This document shows positions 1 through 12,600 of a DNA stretch of 64,000 nt, piece after piece (position 1 is the first letter of the stretch; the number at the start of each line of letters is the position of its first letter). The stretch is from NCBI GenBank assembly GCA_944472135.2, contig OX235270.1:122651842-122715841 (forward strand). Direction: 5' to 3'. This DNA comes from Trichobilharzia regenti (lineage: Eukaryota; Platyhelminthes; Trematoda; Strigeidida; Schistosomatidae). Below the pieces are notes generated by a model. It saw only the letters and a list, made by a program, of their open reading frames with translations, was not told where the DNA came from and did not search any database. The translations under genes were made by a program, and so were the position numbers.

Positions 1-90
1 GAAAACATTAACATTTACGCATAATTCTGACCATGCAATTTCCCAGTACACCTTATCTTTTGTAATCAGAGATTACATTGACATAAGTAT

Positions 91-925
91 AAATTAAAAG
101 ACAAATTCAGCGAAGAAAATTTTCTTAATCGACGAAAGCATCTTCAGAAGCTGTGCAGTCGTATTTATACTTATCGAAAAAATGCCGCTTTGGGCCATCT
201 CAATGTGTGTTTATAAATTCACCTGCTCGTGTGGAGCTAGTTATGCTGGCGGCACAAAGCGCACACTTTCCGAACGCATCTATGAAGATTATCTGGCATG
301 GTTAGCAAAAGGACAATGAAAGACAATTCCTAGCTCAATTCTCGAGCATTTAGTGAACTCAGGCCACGTAGCTCCACCAGAGTCGTCTTTCGTCATCAAT
401 GGTACAAAGGGCGTCAGGTTTCGGCTTTTGTGTATATGGCGGAGGCGCTGGCAATTCGTCAATACAAAAGTTTGTCCAGTCTCTTATTCTACCTTGGTCT
501 TAACCTCTTCACTAGTCTTTCCCTGTAAAAATAAAATTCTGTTTTTTTTTCTTGTTTTAGTTTTTCTTTTAGTTTGCCTTTGCTTTAGTAATTAATTCAC
601 TATTATCACTCTCATATGCTCCTTCTGTACATTTGACACCCTCTTCACACTTGTTAAACTGGCACTCAACTACCTTTATTCTCACTCAATGTCAATTTTA
701 ACCTTATCAAATTTCGATCTCTGTGCCGTTGAGTACCATGTAATTTACAACTTTTAATTTTCAGTTCTAAAGCCACTTATGAGTAATGGTATCAATTATA
801 TCTTTCCCTATTACTCAATAATAGACCGCTGTATATTTTTTGTAATTATAAATACGACTGTACAGCCTCTGAAGATGATTTCGTCGATAAAGAAAATTTT
901 CTTCGCTGAATTTGTCTTTTATTTT
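91..925 (+). mobile_element. PLE remnant 1 with inverted terminal arms
   Basis: The plus strand around 205-420 reads [20 protein letters not shown] and continues to LAKGQ*, then [10 protein letters not shown]: the GIY-YIG end of a Penelope-like element with stops. Sequence at 91-173 is repeated inverted at 848-921 (both contain AAGAAAATTTTCTT beside GCGAAG/CTTCGC), as expected for PLE terminal repeats. The reverse transcriptase part is missing. Confidence 0.72.
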
Positions 926-959
926 CTTCATGACTTAATGGGTATTTTCGATAAGTATA

Positions 960-1110
960 AAACTTCGACACTATGGTAGAGTATAACTCCATTATGGATA
1001 AGATTTTATTTTGATAAATCACACACAGTGTTGTACAGTAATATTAATTGATGACGTTTCGAGCACAAACTATTGCTCATAATCATATCAAGTTATACGT
1101 GTCAGCCTTT
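960..1110 (+). repeat. Repeat D (PLE terminal repeat) copy 1
   Basis: It shares the order GTAGAGTATAACTCC..., cacacagtg..., GATGACGTTTCGAGCAC..., TTGCTCATAATCATATCA with copies at 11380, 12840, 13780 (inverted), 20205 and 20830. Two of those copies lie next to PLE coding remnants, so I read the family as PLE terminal repeats. Confidence 0.55.
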
Positions 1111-1654
1111 TTTTTCAAAATAATTTTCTAATCTTTCATAATAGTAACAATGATAATAAACAAAGTCAATTGGTAGTGGTGAACAGCTTAGCTGTTAGAA
1201 TCATACAAATTGGGCACAGTTTATTTGAAAGCAGAGTCATCTTCCACAGTAAAATTTATTTCCATAACATGCAGTGACACTTGATCTGTACGTGATAGTT
1301 AACTTTAAGTCAACTGATCATATATCAGTTCATCAACAACTTGCAGCTTTAGAAGAAGAAAAAAACATGTGATCATTTATAATAATAATAATAATTATTA
1401 TTATTATGTTCATGACAGAAAGTGATGGTTAACATACAGAAACGTTGCATTGAAATTTCCATTTGCACAAACTCTCTGTATTCTGCTTCTTCCCTTTTAC
1501 AACAATCTTTCATGTCTCCTCCTTACAACTTAATCCGTTACCCAGCAGCTATTCAGAATTCTTGTAGATGGCATCACATACATTATATGTTCTATAAATC
1601 TTTATCACTCGCACACGCCACACAGATACAGTAAACAGGAATAAATGTCAACGT
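1111..1654. other. No gene seen
   Basis: AT-rich sequence with a palindromic (AAT)n/(ATT)n stretch near 1380-1406. No coding or repeat homology recognised. Confidence 0.5.
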
Positions 1655-2580
1655 TGTTATGTTCTTCAAACTGGTTGGATGAATTACTACAGTTCATAAA
1701 CTCTTGTATCCTACCTATTCTTCTTTATTGTTCACCCTTGTTTATTCTTTCCTGGTTTGCTTAAAAAGGACTGTGTCACAATTCGTAGAATGCTGAAGAC
1801 TGTCAGTAGGGTGAGTGTTGTCCCAGTGGACCACATAGTTAACATCGTTGTCGATAGGCACTTGACTTCGTGCATTAAATTTGCTAGAGGGATTTTGTCT
1901 GACTTGGAGCATCCACTTTACCCTCAGCTTTCACCTAGCATCTCCTCAGGTAGAACACGAAGTAACTTCAGAAAACTGTATGCTCACACGTCTAAGTATA
2001 GAAATTCTATGATACCATACTTGTCACGTATTTCATGTGGTAGTGAAAATAGTGTCAGGCAAGAATTAACTAACCTTTTTTCATCTAGTAAATAAACAAT
2101 TTCCTCCATCCATCCATCCTTATATACCTTCAAGTTTTACTTTTATTATTTCTATTATATTTACGGTCCTGTTACTTCTTTGTTTTACTCTCACAATTAC
2201 AAACACCAACTTATCTCCATGACGGCTGTAATCTTTGTTTTTCCCCTCACCATATCACTTAAAGAGAACATGATATTCAATTTTTATAAACATTCTAGGA
2301 TTTCTACACCGCATCGACAATACTGTGTGTAACAATCCCACAGAAATTTTCACTTACATTACTATTATTACCTTAGCTGTTATCATTATTATTATTTCCA
2401 TTTTTATATGCTGCATGTTTTTGACATTACCTCTATTGTAAATGTGGAAAATTTTTTGTGTGATTAATTTTATGTATAATTTGAGGAAATTAGGTGCAAT
2501 CAATATTGTGATTAATGCTGAAAATTCCATTCTGTATAACAAGTACAGTTTTTGGAATAAAGTAAATCATTGTTATTATT
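1655..2580 (+). mobile_element. CR1-clade non-LTR retrotransposon, 3' fragment (copy 1)
   Basis: Codes from about 1690 in broken frames, then 1757-2095 open: [20 protein letters not shown] to [13 protein letters not shown], the C-terminal end of a CR1/Jockey-type reverse transcriptase. It is almost identical to 39705-40735, including the 3' UTR and the terminal block GGAATAAAGTAAATCATT followed by ATT repeats. It is truncated at the 5' end and lacks the catalytic core. Confidence 0.75.
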
Positions 2581-3049
2581 AACTGAGAAGCTCACTCTGT
2601 CAATCCTAGCTTAAAAACAAAATGGATGTTTGGCATTCTCGATAGACGAAGTCTTTATCTTGGCTAATGATGTTGACTGAGATTAGCTGTCTTCCGAAGT
2701 TATTCTTGTCATCCTGTTATTTTCTGCATTGGTCTGATAGGGTTTCAGCGTGCAAGACACAATTAAAGATTCTCAGGAAAACCAACAATATGAAAAATTA
2801 TCTATTAGAGATAAAACAAGTCCTGTTCTTCATTTCAGGAGTGCGTGTTTCTTCTCTCAGAATAAGAGTGAATGAAAATAAATGACTAACGTTAGGTCAT
2901 CCCACAGGGACACAAAAGCGCATAGCGATTTAGGAGAGAATTCATTTATAGCTGCGCAAACATGGGATAAAAATCACAACACTGATTGTGGCAACATTCG
3001 TATTCTGAAATCTGATATGAACAAATGGAAACAGGGGCCAATAACAAAA
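2581..3049. other. No gene seen
   Basis: Short chance ORFs only; no splice-consistent or repeat homology recognised. Confidence 0.45.
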
Positions 3050-3508
3050 TCAAGGTTTTCCAATGGTTCTCTAACCAATGTCAGCTCATGATGAAATCCT
3101 GTAACCAATCAACCAAATCCCTACAAACCAATACTTGAATACCAATGAGATGCTCACTGGTGACTGGCCCTATTCAGGTAGCTTGTTACCTGGGGTTCCC
3201 GTGAGAAGTCATGACCAGTAGGGTGCAGCAGGTCGGGTGTGAGGACAAATACTCGCCGAAGACATTGGCTAGCGGTTGCGCTAGAAGTTGGAATTCATGC
3301 ACTGGCTGGCCATTGGATCGGGTCCCAGTGGCTTAATAGTATACGAGCTCGCCTTGTAACCGGAAGGTCCTGGGTTTGAACCCCGGATGGTGCATACTGC
3401 TGAGACGGAGTCCCAAACTAGGACGAAACAGCTGTCCAGTAATCCCAGATTTTCCAGTGGTTCTCTAACTGATGTCAGCTCACGATGAAATCCTGTAATC
3501 AAAAACTC
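3050..3508 (+). mobile_element. SINE B, longer-than-unit copy with degenerate hammerhead
   Basis: 3053-3108 is a SINE B tail (TTTTCCAATGGTTCTCTAAC...). It is followed by a full unit: leader 3145-3320, tRNA-like head 3321-3392 (A box TGGCTTAATAGTATACGAGC; B box GGGTTTGAACCCC), ribozyme region 3393-3440, and tail again to 3505. The tail is thus present at both ends, about 391 nt apart. The hammerhead core here has a 3-nt insertion (CUGAGACGGA), so it is probably inactive. Confidence 0.72.
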
Positions 3509-3612
3509 AATTTTCACTAAAGTTGTACCGAATACATGTAAGAAGGGTGACTGCGCACAACAACCTGGATTGCATTTCTAGAAACACGTAAAGAAACGAC
3601 CAAAAAACGTCT

Positions 3613-3642
3613 ATACATATATATATATATATATATATATAT
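3613..3642. repeat. (TA)n microsatellite
   Basis: An uninterrupted TA dinucleotide run that also creates the spurious IYIYIY reading frame on the minus strand. Confidence 0.95.
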
Positions 3643-3767
3643 GATGATGACAAATCGTAAAAGTGTGAATTAAAATGAATCCCAACAGTTGACACGATCA
3701 CAGACAGTAATTTGGCTTAAATATTAACAAAACAAAAAGCTTATAATTGACTATAAACTTTTTGTAT

Positions 3768-3998
3768 TCCTTTACGTTCCCAGTGGGACATACAACTTCA
3801 AGCTAGAGATCTGAAGTTTAGATAGCAATGGTATTTATTTTTACAGGATGAGGTTCCTAGCCTCATGCCCAACCTTCCGTCTTTACCAGTCTTACTGCTG
3901 GCTTGGTGAGGTGAAGTAATCCGCCGGCCAGGGGTCGAACCCAGAACACCTGCGTGGTTGGGGAGCATTCTACCATTGTGCCACCGACGCTGACCGTA
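3768..3998 (-). mobile_element. SINE A copy 1
   Basis: The head (minus strand, from about 3993) has the A-box-like TGGCACAATGGTAGAATGC and B-box-like GGTTCGACCCC, then a conserved body (GGCATGAGGCTAGGAACC... CAGTGGGAACGTAAAGG). Flanks GACTATAAACT and GACCGTAAACT look like a decayed target duplication. Confidence 0.7.
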
Positions 3999-4304
3999 AA
4001 CTAGTGAAATATAATTGTGATTATAAGACAACAGTATATCTTTTGATCAACATTTTTACTGTGAACACATTCAATTGGATTACTGTTTCACTATACTTGT
4101 ATACCAGCCGAGATACCTATTACCCTCAAAAATTACAGTGTGTTAAAGATCAGATTCTATTGGTTAAAAGCAGTTAACTGGCTTGTAGTATACTATAGTG
4201 TGTATTAAACGGATTAAAAAGGTGATAGATAAAGGCTGAAAATGTTTCTGTCAGAATATAGGAAATACCGAAAACGGCATACAGTACTAATGAAATAATT
4301 GGTT

Positions 4305-4688
4305 CTTTTGATTACAGGATTTCATCGTGAGCTGACATCAGTTAGAGAACCACTGGAAAATCTGGGATTACTGGACAGCTGTTTCGTCCTAGTTTGGGAC
4401 TCCGTCTCAGCAGTATGCACCATCCGGGGTTCAAACCCAGGACCTTCCGGTTACAAGGCGAGCTCGTATACTATTAAGCCACTGGGACCCGATCCAATGG
4501 CCAGCCAGTGCATGAATTCCAACTTCTAGCGCAACCGCTAGCCAATGTCTTCGGCGAGTATTTGTCCTCACACCCGACCTGCTGCACCCTACTGGTCATG
4601 ACTTCTCATGGGAACCCCAGGTAACAAGCTACCTGAATAGGGCCAGTCACCAGTGAGCATCTCATTGGTATTCAAGTATTGGTTTGTA
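4305..4688 (-). mobile_element. SINE B, inverted copy of 3127-3508
   Basis: Reads base for base, with very few differences, as the reverse complement of 3127-3508, including leader, tRNA-like head and the 3-nt-inserted hammerhead region. The two arms are about 800 bp apart. Confidence 0.8.
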
Positions 4689-5379
4689 TTGCTTCTTTTG
4701 TCCCATTAGGATTCTATTTGTGAAGTTTGGTGATTCATGATACTGTGTACATTAGACACACTCATTAGGACTTATTTGAACGAGATACGTTAGGAAATGT
4801 GAGGAAAAGCTAAAAGCAGCTTAATTCATAGTATCTGACCCCAAAACTTTACATTAGGGTCTAGAAATTCAACATCAATCCTTGAATGGCTCTTAACTAC
4901 AGGCAGTTAGCTACAAGTTAATCAAGACAAATGTTATCCATTAATTGGGCAGAACATATATCGCAAAATTCCAGTTTCCTGTTACTATGAAAGCCAATTT
5001 ATATAAGAAGTAAAAGTCTGTTCTCATAACAGGAGAAATAAGCACTGAAAGCTCTAGAAATAATCATCACCAGAAATATGAAAGTGTTGAAGGTCAACAA
5101 ACCACTCGTCCTTCCTTTATATTTAATTACTCTTTTTTTCAAAACCGACGACGTTCACAAAAACAACTAAACTAGATAAAGTAATTTAGCAATTCTACTA
5201 AACTTACGAATCACTAGTCAGAAATTTCAAGTTGTTTTCCGCTGACACCAGAAAATTAGCAGTACAGTGCTTGTGCATTTCGAGTTTTCTAGAAACAGCG
5301 AATCAAAGCAGCCCAAGGCAGCAACAGATTCTTAAAAGGCCGTATTCTTACGAATTCAGTCCGTCGGAGACAACATCCG
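4689..5379. other. No gene seen
   Basis: AT-rich intergenic sequence with no recognised repeat or open frame. Confidence 0.5.
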
Positions 5380-5990
5380 CGACATACTAATACAATGCCT
5401 TAGAAATGCGGTGAAGAAGCATTCCCTGCTGATGAATTACACTGTGTCTTCAAAACCACCCATGTTTTACGTTCAGGAGTAAAGATAAACTGCCTGATTT
5501 CGCCTCTTCGATGTGTATCGACCAATTTAAATGCTCCTGTGGATTGAGCCAGTTACATAAGTCATACAATTAGGCGTGTTTCTCGTCGGGTTTCCGAACA
5601 TCACCTTGAGTGGTTAAGTGAAGGTCAAACAAAATCTATTTGTAGAGCTATTCTATCACATCTTGTGGATACAGAACACAAGACTGATGTTAACGAGGCC
5701 TTCAAAGGCATTTATGGCATACCAAAAAATTTTGATTTCGCCTTAAGAGTTCGATTACTAAATATTTCTGAGGCCGTTGGGATTCACATTTACGTGTCCA
5801 AAAGAAGTGGATTCAGACATTATCCTCACCTTGTCCATCTAGGTTCAAGTGATCCTCAAATTTTTTGTAGAAATTTCCTTAATTTTAGTTAATGTTCTAT
5901 TTGCTATTATATTTTTTATTATAATTATAACTTATGCATCTTTAATAAACTGTAATTCCATCGATCTTACTTTACAAATCGATATTATTT
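5380..5990 (+). mobile_element. PLE remnant 2 (GIY-YIG end, frame-broken)
   Basis: Across shifting frames the plus strand reads SMCIDQFKCSCG..., RRVSRRVSEHHLEWLSEGQ, then HLVDTEHKTDVNEAFKGIYG to LHLG-like text ending near 5890: a PLE C-terminal GIY-YIG domain followed by AT-rich 3' sequence. At least two frameshifts. Confidence 0.65.
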
Positions 5991-7599
5991 AATAAACACC
6001 AATATTGTTATCGGCTACTACTCTAGAATATTCTATGTATATAAACGTATATAAAATTGCAGAGCCAGAATAGGAAATTGTCGAAAAGAATATTATTTGC
6101 TCAATTATTTTGTGTTTTATAGGTGTCTGAATGAATATTTCCGCTATACCGAAATTCATGATTCACAAATGAAACTGAATAACAGTTACGCCTCTTAGAT
6201 TTTTGAAAACATTTGGTACTGTTAGCAGAATTCAGTTTCTATTTGCAAGTGTGTATACTGTAACACCGGATAAATATAGGCTTGTCGCAGTATAGACTTG
6301 TAACATGAAACGAAATAGTGTCACAGACTTATTTGTTATGTCTATCAGAAATAATTAGCTCCTATCTCAAAAGCACCGACAGTTAGTAGAACAAATATTT
6401 GTAATTATTTTCTTGACCTGAAAAGACGGACATTTTATATGAATTTGGAAATTCTAAGCTTATAATTTTATCTGCTGCTATTCTAGACAAGAACTGTTGA
6501 TTCGGTTTAGATGAATAAACTAACAGTGTCATTACAGATACGGCTATAATCAGTGTTAAACCCGTTTCAATTGGATATGCTTCAGCCTTTGAAGTTACAG
6601 AAAGAGAAAACTAAGTATCTTCTTTGAACGCATTGAACCGACATAGTTCAGTGCAGTGAACACGAGAACCAACCTAAGTTGTTGTAATTCTCTGAAGCGA
6701 AATCTATGAATGAAAAAAACCGTCTAAATAATAATAATAATGCTAACAATTTAAGGAAACAATCACGTTTACTGAAAAGAATTTTAAAAACAGGAAATAT
6801 CATTGGAGATTTACAATTTACAATTCACAGAATAGAAGTTATCTAGAACATACACAGAAATCATAGAGAAGATCTGTTCTGTATGCTGCTGCAGCTATCA
6901 TCAATAGGTGTTTACATATCCTTCTGATTTCATAAACCTAATGACAAACAAAGTAGTGAGCACATAAGTTGATAAATATCACACAAGATTTAATCACGAA
7001 TAAGCATCGTCTCCATATTCTAGTATACTGTACACACTTATCAAATCCAACAATCTACACTTGGTTTTGTTATCTTTACCAACTGGCCAATTTGACAACC
7101 CCAAAATGACCCCATGCTGAGGAACAATGATTAAGTTGTTATATATAAGCTGAGAATTTGTAAATTCTGGTTTAATAATACTTTGATAAAGCTATTAGCA
7201 GCATTAAATAGCGAAACGTCAGTGAAAAACAGTATTGTTTTGTTTTTAATTCATTGGGAAATACAAAAAGAAAAAACCTTTATTATATTGAATATCATAT
7301 ACACAATGTCCAAATTCTTTCAAACTGTCAAAAGTGAAGTTGGTTTGGACATATATGCTGTACGATTCCAAACTTTGCTAATACTCAAAACAAATCGTGC
7401 CAGTCTCCTTAAAATACTTCATTCTTGTAACAATGGAATGTACTACAGCATACTATAAATTATCAGTTGCTGAATTCAAGTCTAATTTTGTAGTGTCCAA
7501 CATTCTTAGCTTGCAGCCAAAGTACTCTTAGTTCAATCCCTGATGACGTCCTGCATACTCTGTCCTAGTTAGTTAGTTTCATATTAGAGTGAAATAATC
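5991..7599. other. No gene seen
   Basis: AT-rich sequence. An isolated 91-codon plus-strand frame at 7183-7458 has no motif, no splice context and no family resemblance; I treat it as chance. Confidence 0.45.
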
Positions 7600-8460
7600 C
7601 TTGAGTTTTAAATGGTTTACTTTTGCAATTTATGGTGTTCTTTGAGCTAGTTGGTTTATTTGCGCAGCTTTCGTTGTCCTTCTGGACAACATCTTCAGCA
7701 AAATACTTAGCATAAAGTGAAATGATTTAAATTTCTTCATGAGTGGTGATATAATTCCGTCTCCCGGTAACCATCTTTACATATGTATTGACCATTTTCT
7801 ATTGACTTGGATTTTAAACTTTCTGGTCACCTGATTTACTTTTTATTAGTCAGTATATTTCGTCTGTATTAACGTGTTTGTCAATTGCGTATTCGTTTGA
7901 GTACCAGGCTTTTAGGAATTCCCTGACTGCATTTTTGGTGTTTCCTCTGTCCAAGATTTCGACAATTATCCCAATCAAATTGATGTCCATAATTGTCTAT
8001 ATGCACTGATATGAAAGAATACATATCATGTCTTTCTACGGCTGATTTGTGTTCGTGGATTCTGACCTAAAGGCGAAGCCCACTTTGGCCAATGTAATGC
8101 CTGTTACAGTTCATACGATTTATTTCAGAAAATGGTATTAATTTTGTCTCCTTTTTTCCGTTGGATCTTTCGGTTTACTCAATATCAAATAAAGTGATCA
8201 CGCTGGCTGACATGTGTGCTATATCTTTATCAAACAGTTTCAGTATTCTAGCTGTTATTTCAGAGATATTTCTCATGTGTGGCAGGATGAATTTTCTTGT
8301 GGTCTTTGATGATGGTTCCTTGTCGGTGCTGTGATTTGATTTTAAACACTTTCTGATTAAATTTTGTGAATAATCACTTTTTTTGAAGACCGTTTGTAGG
8401 GTATTTTTCTTCCACTCTTTTCAACTCTGGAGTGCTACAGTGGTGTTTGAATTCTTTTAA
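7600..8460 (-). mobile_element. PLE remnant 3 with GIY-YIG domain and 3' hammerhead motif
   Basis: The minus strand from about 8130 reads MNCNRHYIGQSGLRL, IHEHKSAVERHDMYSFISVH and DNYGHQFDWDN in interrupted frames: a GIY-YIG domain (YIG in HYIGQ) of a PLE subfamily distinct from remnants 1 and 2. Its 3' non-coding end (7600-7700) carries a hammerhead-like core. Confidence 0.7.
7660..7703 (-). ncRNA. Hammerhead-ribozyme-like motif in PLE remnant 3
   Basis: On the minus strand: CUGAAGA (7698-7692), a perfect 7-bp stem II GUUGUCC/GGACAAC (7690-7684 with 7679-7673, loop AGAA), then GAAA (7672-7669). Flanks UUUG and CAAA can form stem I. Stem III is minimal, as known for PLE hammerheads, and the cleavage triplet is not canonical here. 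Confidence 0.6.
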
Positions 8461-9562
8461 ACAATGGTTTACTTAAATGCAGTTGGCGGCTTACAAAGGA
8501 ATCTACACCAAGACTGGAAAAAATATTCTCATCAACTCAAAGTTTGCCTATTGTAAGAATTAAGGAAAAGGCTTTCAGTAATATCATGATGGTTAGAATT
8601 AGAAACGAGGCAAATTAATGAATTAAAGTCATGGGGATAAAAGAAACAGAAAAAACAAATATTTGCGCATACCAAACAGTTTGAGGCTTTTTCATAAAAG
8701 TTAACCTTAAGATTTACAAAGAAAGAACCTACAACATAGTTCGCAGTTTCGTTTCCCATTTTGAAGGAAAACAGACGTTTTCACCCCTGGTCTATTAGTT
8801 AGTAAAACCAATGAAAGCACACTCGTCTTTTTTTGTGTTGAAAGCTTTCTAACAGCCCTAGAACAGAAACTCTACAATTTATCAGCACACATAAAAATAA
8901 CAGTATCAGTATCAACAACGATAATAATAATAATAATGTTGGTAATAATAACAATAACAACAACAATAATAATATCAATATTATTAGTAATAATAATAAT
9001 AATGATAATCACTGGTGACTCGATTGGAAGTAGACAGTTAAACTGGTATTATTTTATCATTTTTATACAGTAAAACTAATTTGAAACTGTTCAATGGTTT
9101 CTATTTTGGTTTTACATTTATTCTTCACAGCAAAAACAAAGTAACAGATTTTCATATTTTAGTAACTAAACTAGAGAAGGTCAAAAGGAAAATAAAAAAT
9201 AAAAAAATTTATTTTAAGCGGTCTCGTTTTTAGCATTCAATAAAAGAGTAAATACTTAAATTCCTTCTGCATAATGCATTTATCTGACACTTATTATCAT
9301 AAGATAGAGGAAAACGCTATAGACACTAAAAAGAAAAAGAGAATACAAGCAAAGAGGAGAGAGGAAAGTAAAGTTTGGGCGTAATATGATATATTTCTAC
9401 AAGAGAAGTTTTAAACATCACAGTTCGATGCGGTATTAAAAAAGAACAAAAAAAACAACGTTTTTATGCGGTAAACTAGAAAGACATTCAAGCGTGTTAA
9501 GAGGAATTTTCCTACTACTGTGTTACATATTTAAAAAAAAATCCAAATTACTGAAGTTTTTA
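8461..9562. other. DZIP1 3' flank, no other gene
   Basis: AT-rich with (AAT)n tracts near 8925-9005. It holds the candidate poly(A) signals listed separately. Confidence 0.5.
9117..9213 (-). promoter_or_regulatory. Possible DZIP1 polyadenylation signals
   Basis: AATAAA occurs on the minus strand at 9213-9208 and 9122-9117, 350-440 nt after the DZIP1 stop, in AT-rich sequence. AATAAA is common in such DNA, so this is only a candidate 3' end. Confidence 0.3.
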
Positions 9563-9639
9563 TCAATCATCTGAATCGAATTCATCATAGGCACCATCTG
9601 ATCTCGCCACAGAGATAACATTAGTACTCGGACTGGCTG
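9563..9639 (-). CDS. DZIP1: DZIP1 terminal exon with acidic C-terminus
   Basis: The acceptor CTTTTAG| ends at 9640; the exon runs 77 nt to TGA at 9565-9563. Phase 1 in matches exon 11. It encodes (A)[19 protein letters not shown] and then FDSDD-stop. The acidic end and the exact phase fit make this a convincing last exon despite an 8.4-kb intron before it. Confidence 0.8.
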
Positions 9640-12600
9640 CTAAAAGTCAAGGAAAAGAATAAACAAGAAATGATACCAGTTTTAGTGCACGAAAAAGGTT
9701 TTTATTATTTATTAAGCAAAGCTTAGAAACTTCTATTTCATCTCTTGCAACATCATGTCAGCCTCTCAAATCAAATCATTTCTTAATACAAAAATAAACA
9801 CATAACACTAATAGAAACTGGATTGGCTAGAATTTAAATGAATCATGAATTCTAGTTTCTGTAACTTTATGCTACAGCGCCACCATCATCCATTTTCATC
9901 AGTGAATATTTATGCCCCCTATGCCCAACTTTGTAGACACAATCAGCTACAACTTCTCAGTAGGAAATAAGTAACTTCTCGAAATTTATTTTTTTATGCC
10001 TTTATATTCAGAGTTGAACATAGGGCTTCAAGCTAGAGCTTTGATGTTTCCGTAGCAGAAGTTTTATTTTGACTGGACACTAGTAACTAGTGTGATGCAG
10101 ACTGAATTCTATCATTCAGTCAGGTTTGCAATATGGCCACCATTCTAGATAGCTCGCTATCACGGTGAACATTGATATGATGACAGTAGATGATTGGAGG
10201 TAATCGGCCACAGGAAGCCTTGGACCTAGGTTTCGTACGAGTTGGCACTTACCAGTCAAGAAGGCGTATCTGCCACCTTGAAGGAACTCATGTCTCGTAT
10301 GATATTCGAACCCGCGTCATCCCCCAGTGCCATGTGCAGTCAGAGACGTTACCACTGAGCTATTCGGGCTCGCGATTGATTTCCTTCCTGTAGGACTGTA
10401 GTGGATATTTTGATTAGACACTAGTAACTGGTGTGATGTTTCTATTCCTCTCTTTTGTGCAGACTCAATTCTATCAGTCAGGTTGTAATGTTGTTTTATT
10501 TTTATAGAGTAAGGTTGCTGGCCTCTCATCCAGCCTTCCATTTCTATCGACTTTACTAGCGGCTTATTGAGGCTTAGGAGTGCATCGTCCGGGAATCGAA
10601 CCCCGAACTACATGCATGGTTGGCGAGTATTCCACCAGGTGAACCACCGACGCACACAACTTCTCGAAATTAGTCACCAATAATTCATGAATAAGGCTTG
10701 AAAATTCATCAAAATTTGGAGTAACATTTGTGATACCAGCAACGAGGAGCAAATCAAATATTGATATTAACTCTCTTTAAATATACATCCATAGTAAGAA
10801 ATATGAATACAGTGTTTTCATACATTATGATACATTTTTGATTTTATTTTAAAAAACATCATTGATGTAAGCAGCTTGCTTCCACATCGTCAATGTTCTA
10901 TCTCAAGTTACTCAACTCAGAATGTTGCATCATCTCATTCATCAGAATATTTTATGGATACAAAAGTATGAGAATAGTGAGAATACATTCAACTAAGAAG
11001 CTCGTCATGATATTTGGTGTCTCCTAACAGAATAAATTGAAATTTTCTTGTCTGTACATCACTGACGGTACTCACTAGGACGAAGATTGAGGAATAGTTA
11101 GAATTAGGCTTAGTAACTGCGATAAGAGGCAAAGCTGTTTTGCATAGTTAAATATAAACCACCCACATCTACTCGTTGTCCTTCAGAATATGCTAAATTA
11201 AGGGAATAATTTTTAGACCGTAATATAGTATCCACTTGCCTCAGTCGCATGCGAAAGTGATGAATGCTTGATCGAGATCAAAACAACAATCGTGACCTTT
11301 AATAGAATGCTTCAATGGATGTGATAAAACTCAGTCGCAATAGTAAAGGTGCTCTTATATCTCTAATGCAAGAGTAGAATCGAAGCATTAAAGTAGAGTA
11401 TAATTCTGTATTAGATAAGTTAATTTAATATTTCTCACAGTGATACAGTATAAATAGGTGAATGAAGTTTCGACTACAATTTATTGCTCATAATCATATC
11501 ATTGTATTCATACCACCGTGTGAAAGGACTTCCTTGAGTTCTAATAAATAGTTATCATCCCTTGGGTCCTTTATCAACAACTGTCTTCGCTGGATCTATA
11601 ATGAAGATCAGATGGCCGGGCCGGAAAGAATCACCAACAAGAAACTATGGGAACAAACAGACAAAGCAAGAACCAATCGCTAACCAACAAATATGCAGGA
11701 GAAGGTGTCGATGGATTAAACACACGCTGAGGATTCCGCTGTGTGACATCGCGCGCGCGTCAGGCCATTGCTCGAGTGGAACTCGGAAGGGAAGCACGCG
11801 GCGAGTGGGACGTCCAAGGGTGGGTGACATGGAGGAGATCGTGTGAAGAGGAGTTGAAAAAGTATGGACTAACATGGATGGATGCAGGTGAAAAGTACAG
11901 CAGAAGGAAGACAGACGCAAGTGGAGACGTGCAGTTGAAGTCCTATGTTCCACTAGGAATCCAGGGGAACAATAATAATAATAATCTGTTGAGTCCACTA
12001 TTTCGGGAGTGGGGGACAAAATAGTCACTGCTGAGAGCTGATGACTGTAGTATTATACACTTAAGTAACAGAAATTAAAATTCAAAGACGACTGACTCCC
12101 AGCCCGAAGATACGCTTTCTAACATTAAGGTTTCTGGGTTCAATATCTAATAGAGTTATGAATACACACTGATAAAATCTTCCAGATTAAAATGAAAGTG
12201 CTATCCGATGTTTCCTTATTTTTGTGACTCACGTGAGACACTGAACAAATCTCAACTGGAATTGTCCTATATGTTTGAATGGCCTAATGACATTTCTTAA
12301 ACCATCTGACTACGAACATTTATCATCATGTAACCGGAATGATCATTTTAATCGCACTACTGAACATTTGTACATAGAATAAACATAGTTGAACCATTTT
12401 AACCAATACAATTATACGTCATAAACTTGAAAGAAACAAGTATATTAGATTTTACTATCAACTATAATCAAATAAAGAGTCTGAAATATTTTCAGTAATT
12501 ATAATTTTTTTCCTTCACGTTCTCAGTGGAACATTAGGCTTCAAGCTAGTAGCTTGAAGTTTCTATAGCAGTGTTTATTTTTACAGGATGGGGTTGCTAG

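Noticed and set aside
3507..3701. Minus-strand frame with IYIYIYIY and similar frames at 42157, 51033, 52343 and 52959-53401
   Set aside because: These are translations of (TA)n and (GA)n microsatellites, not proteins.
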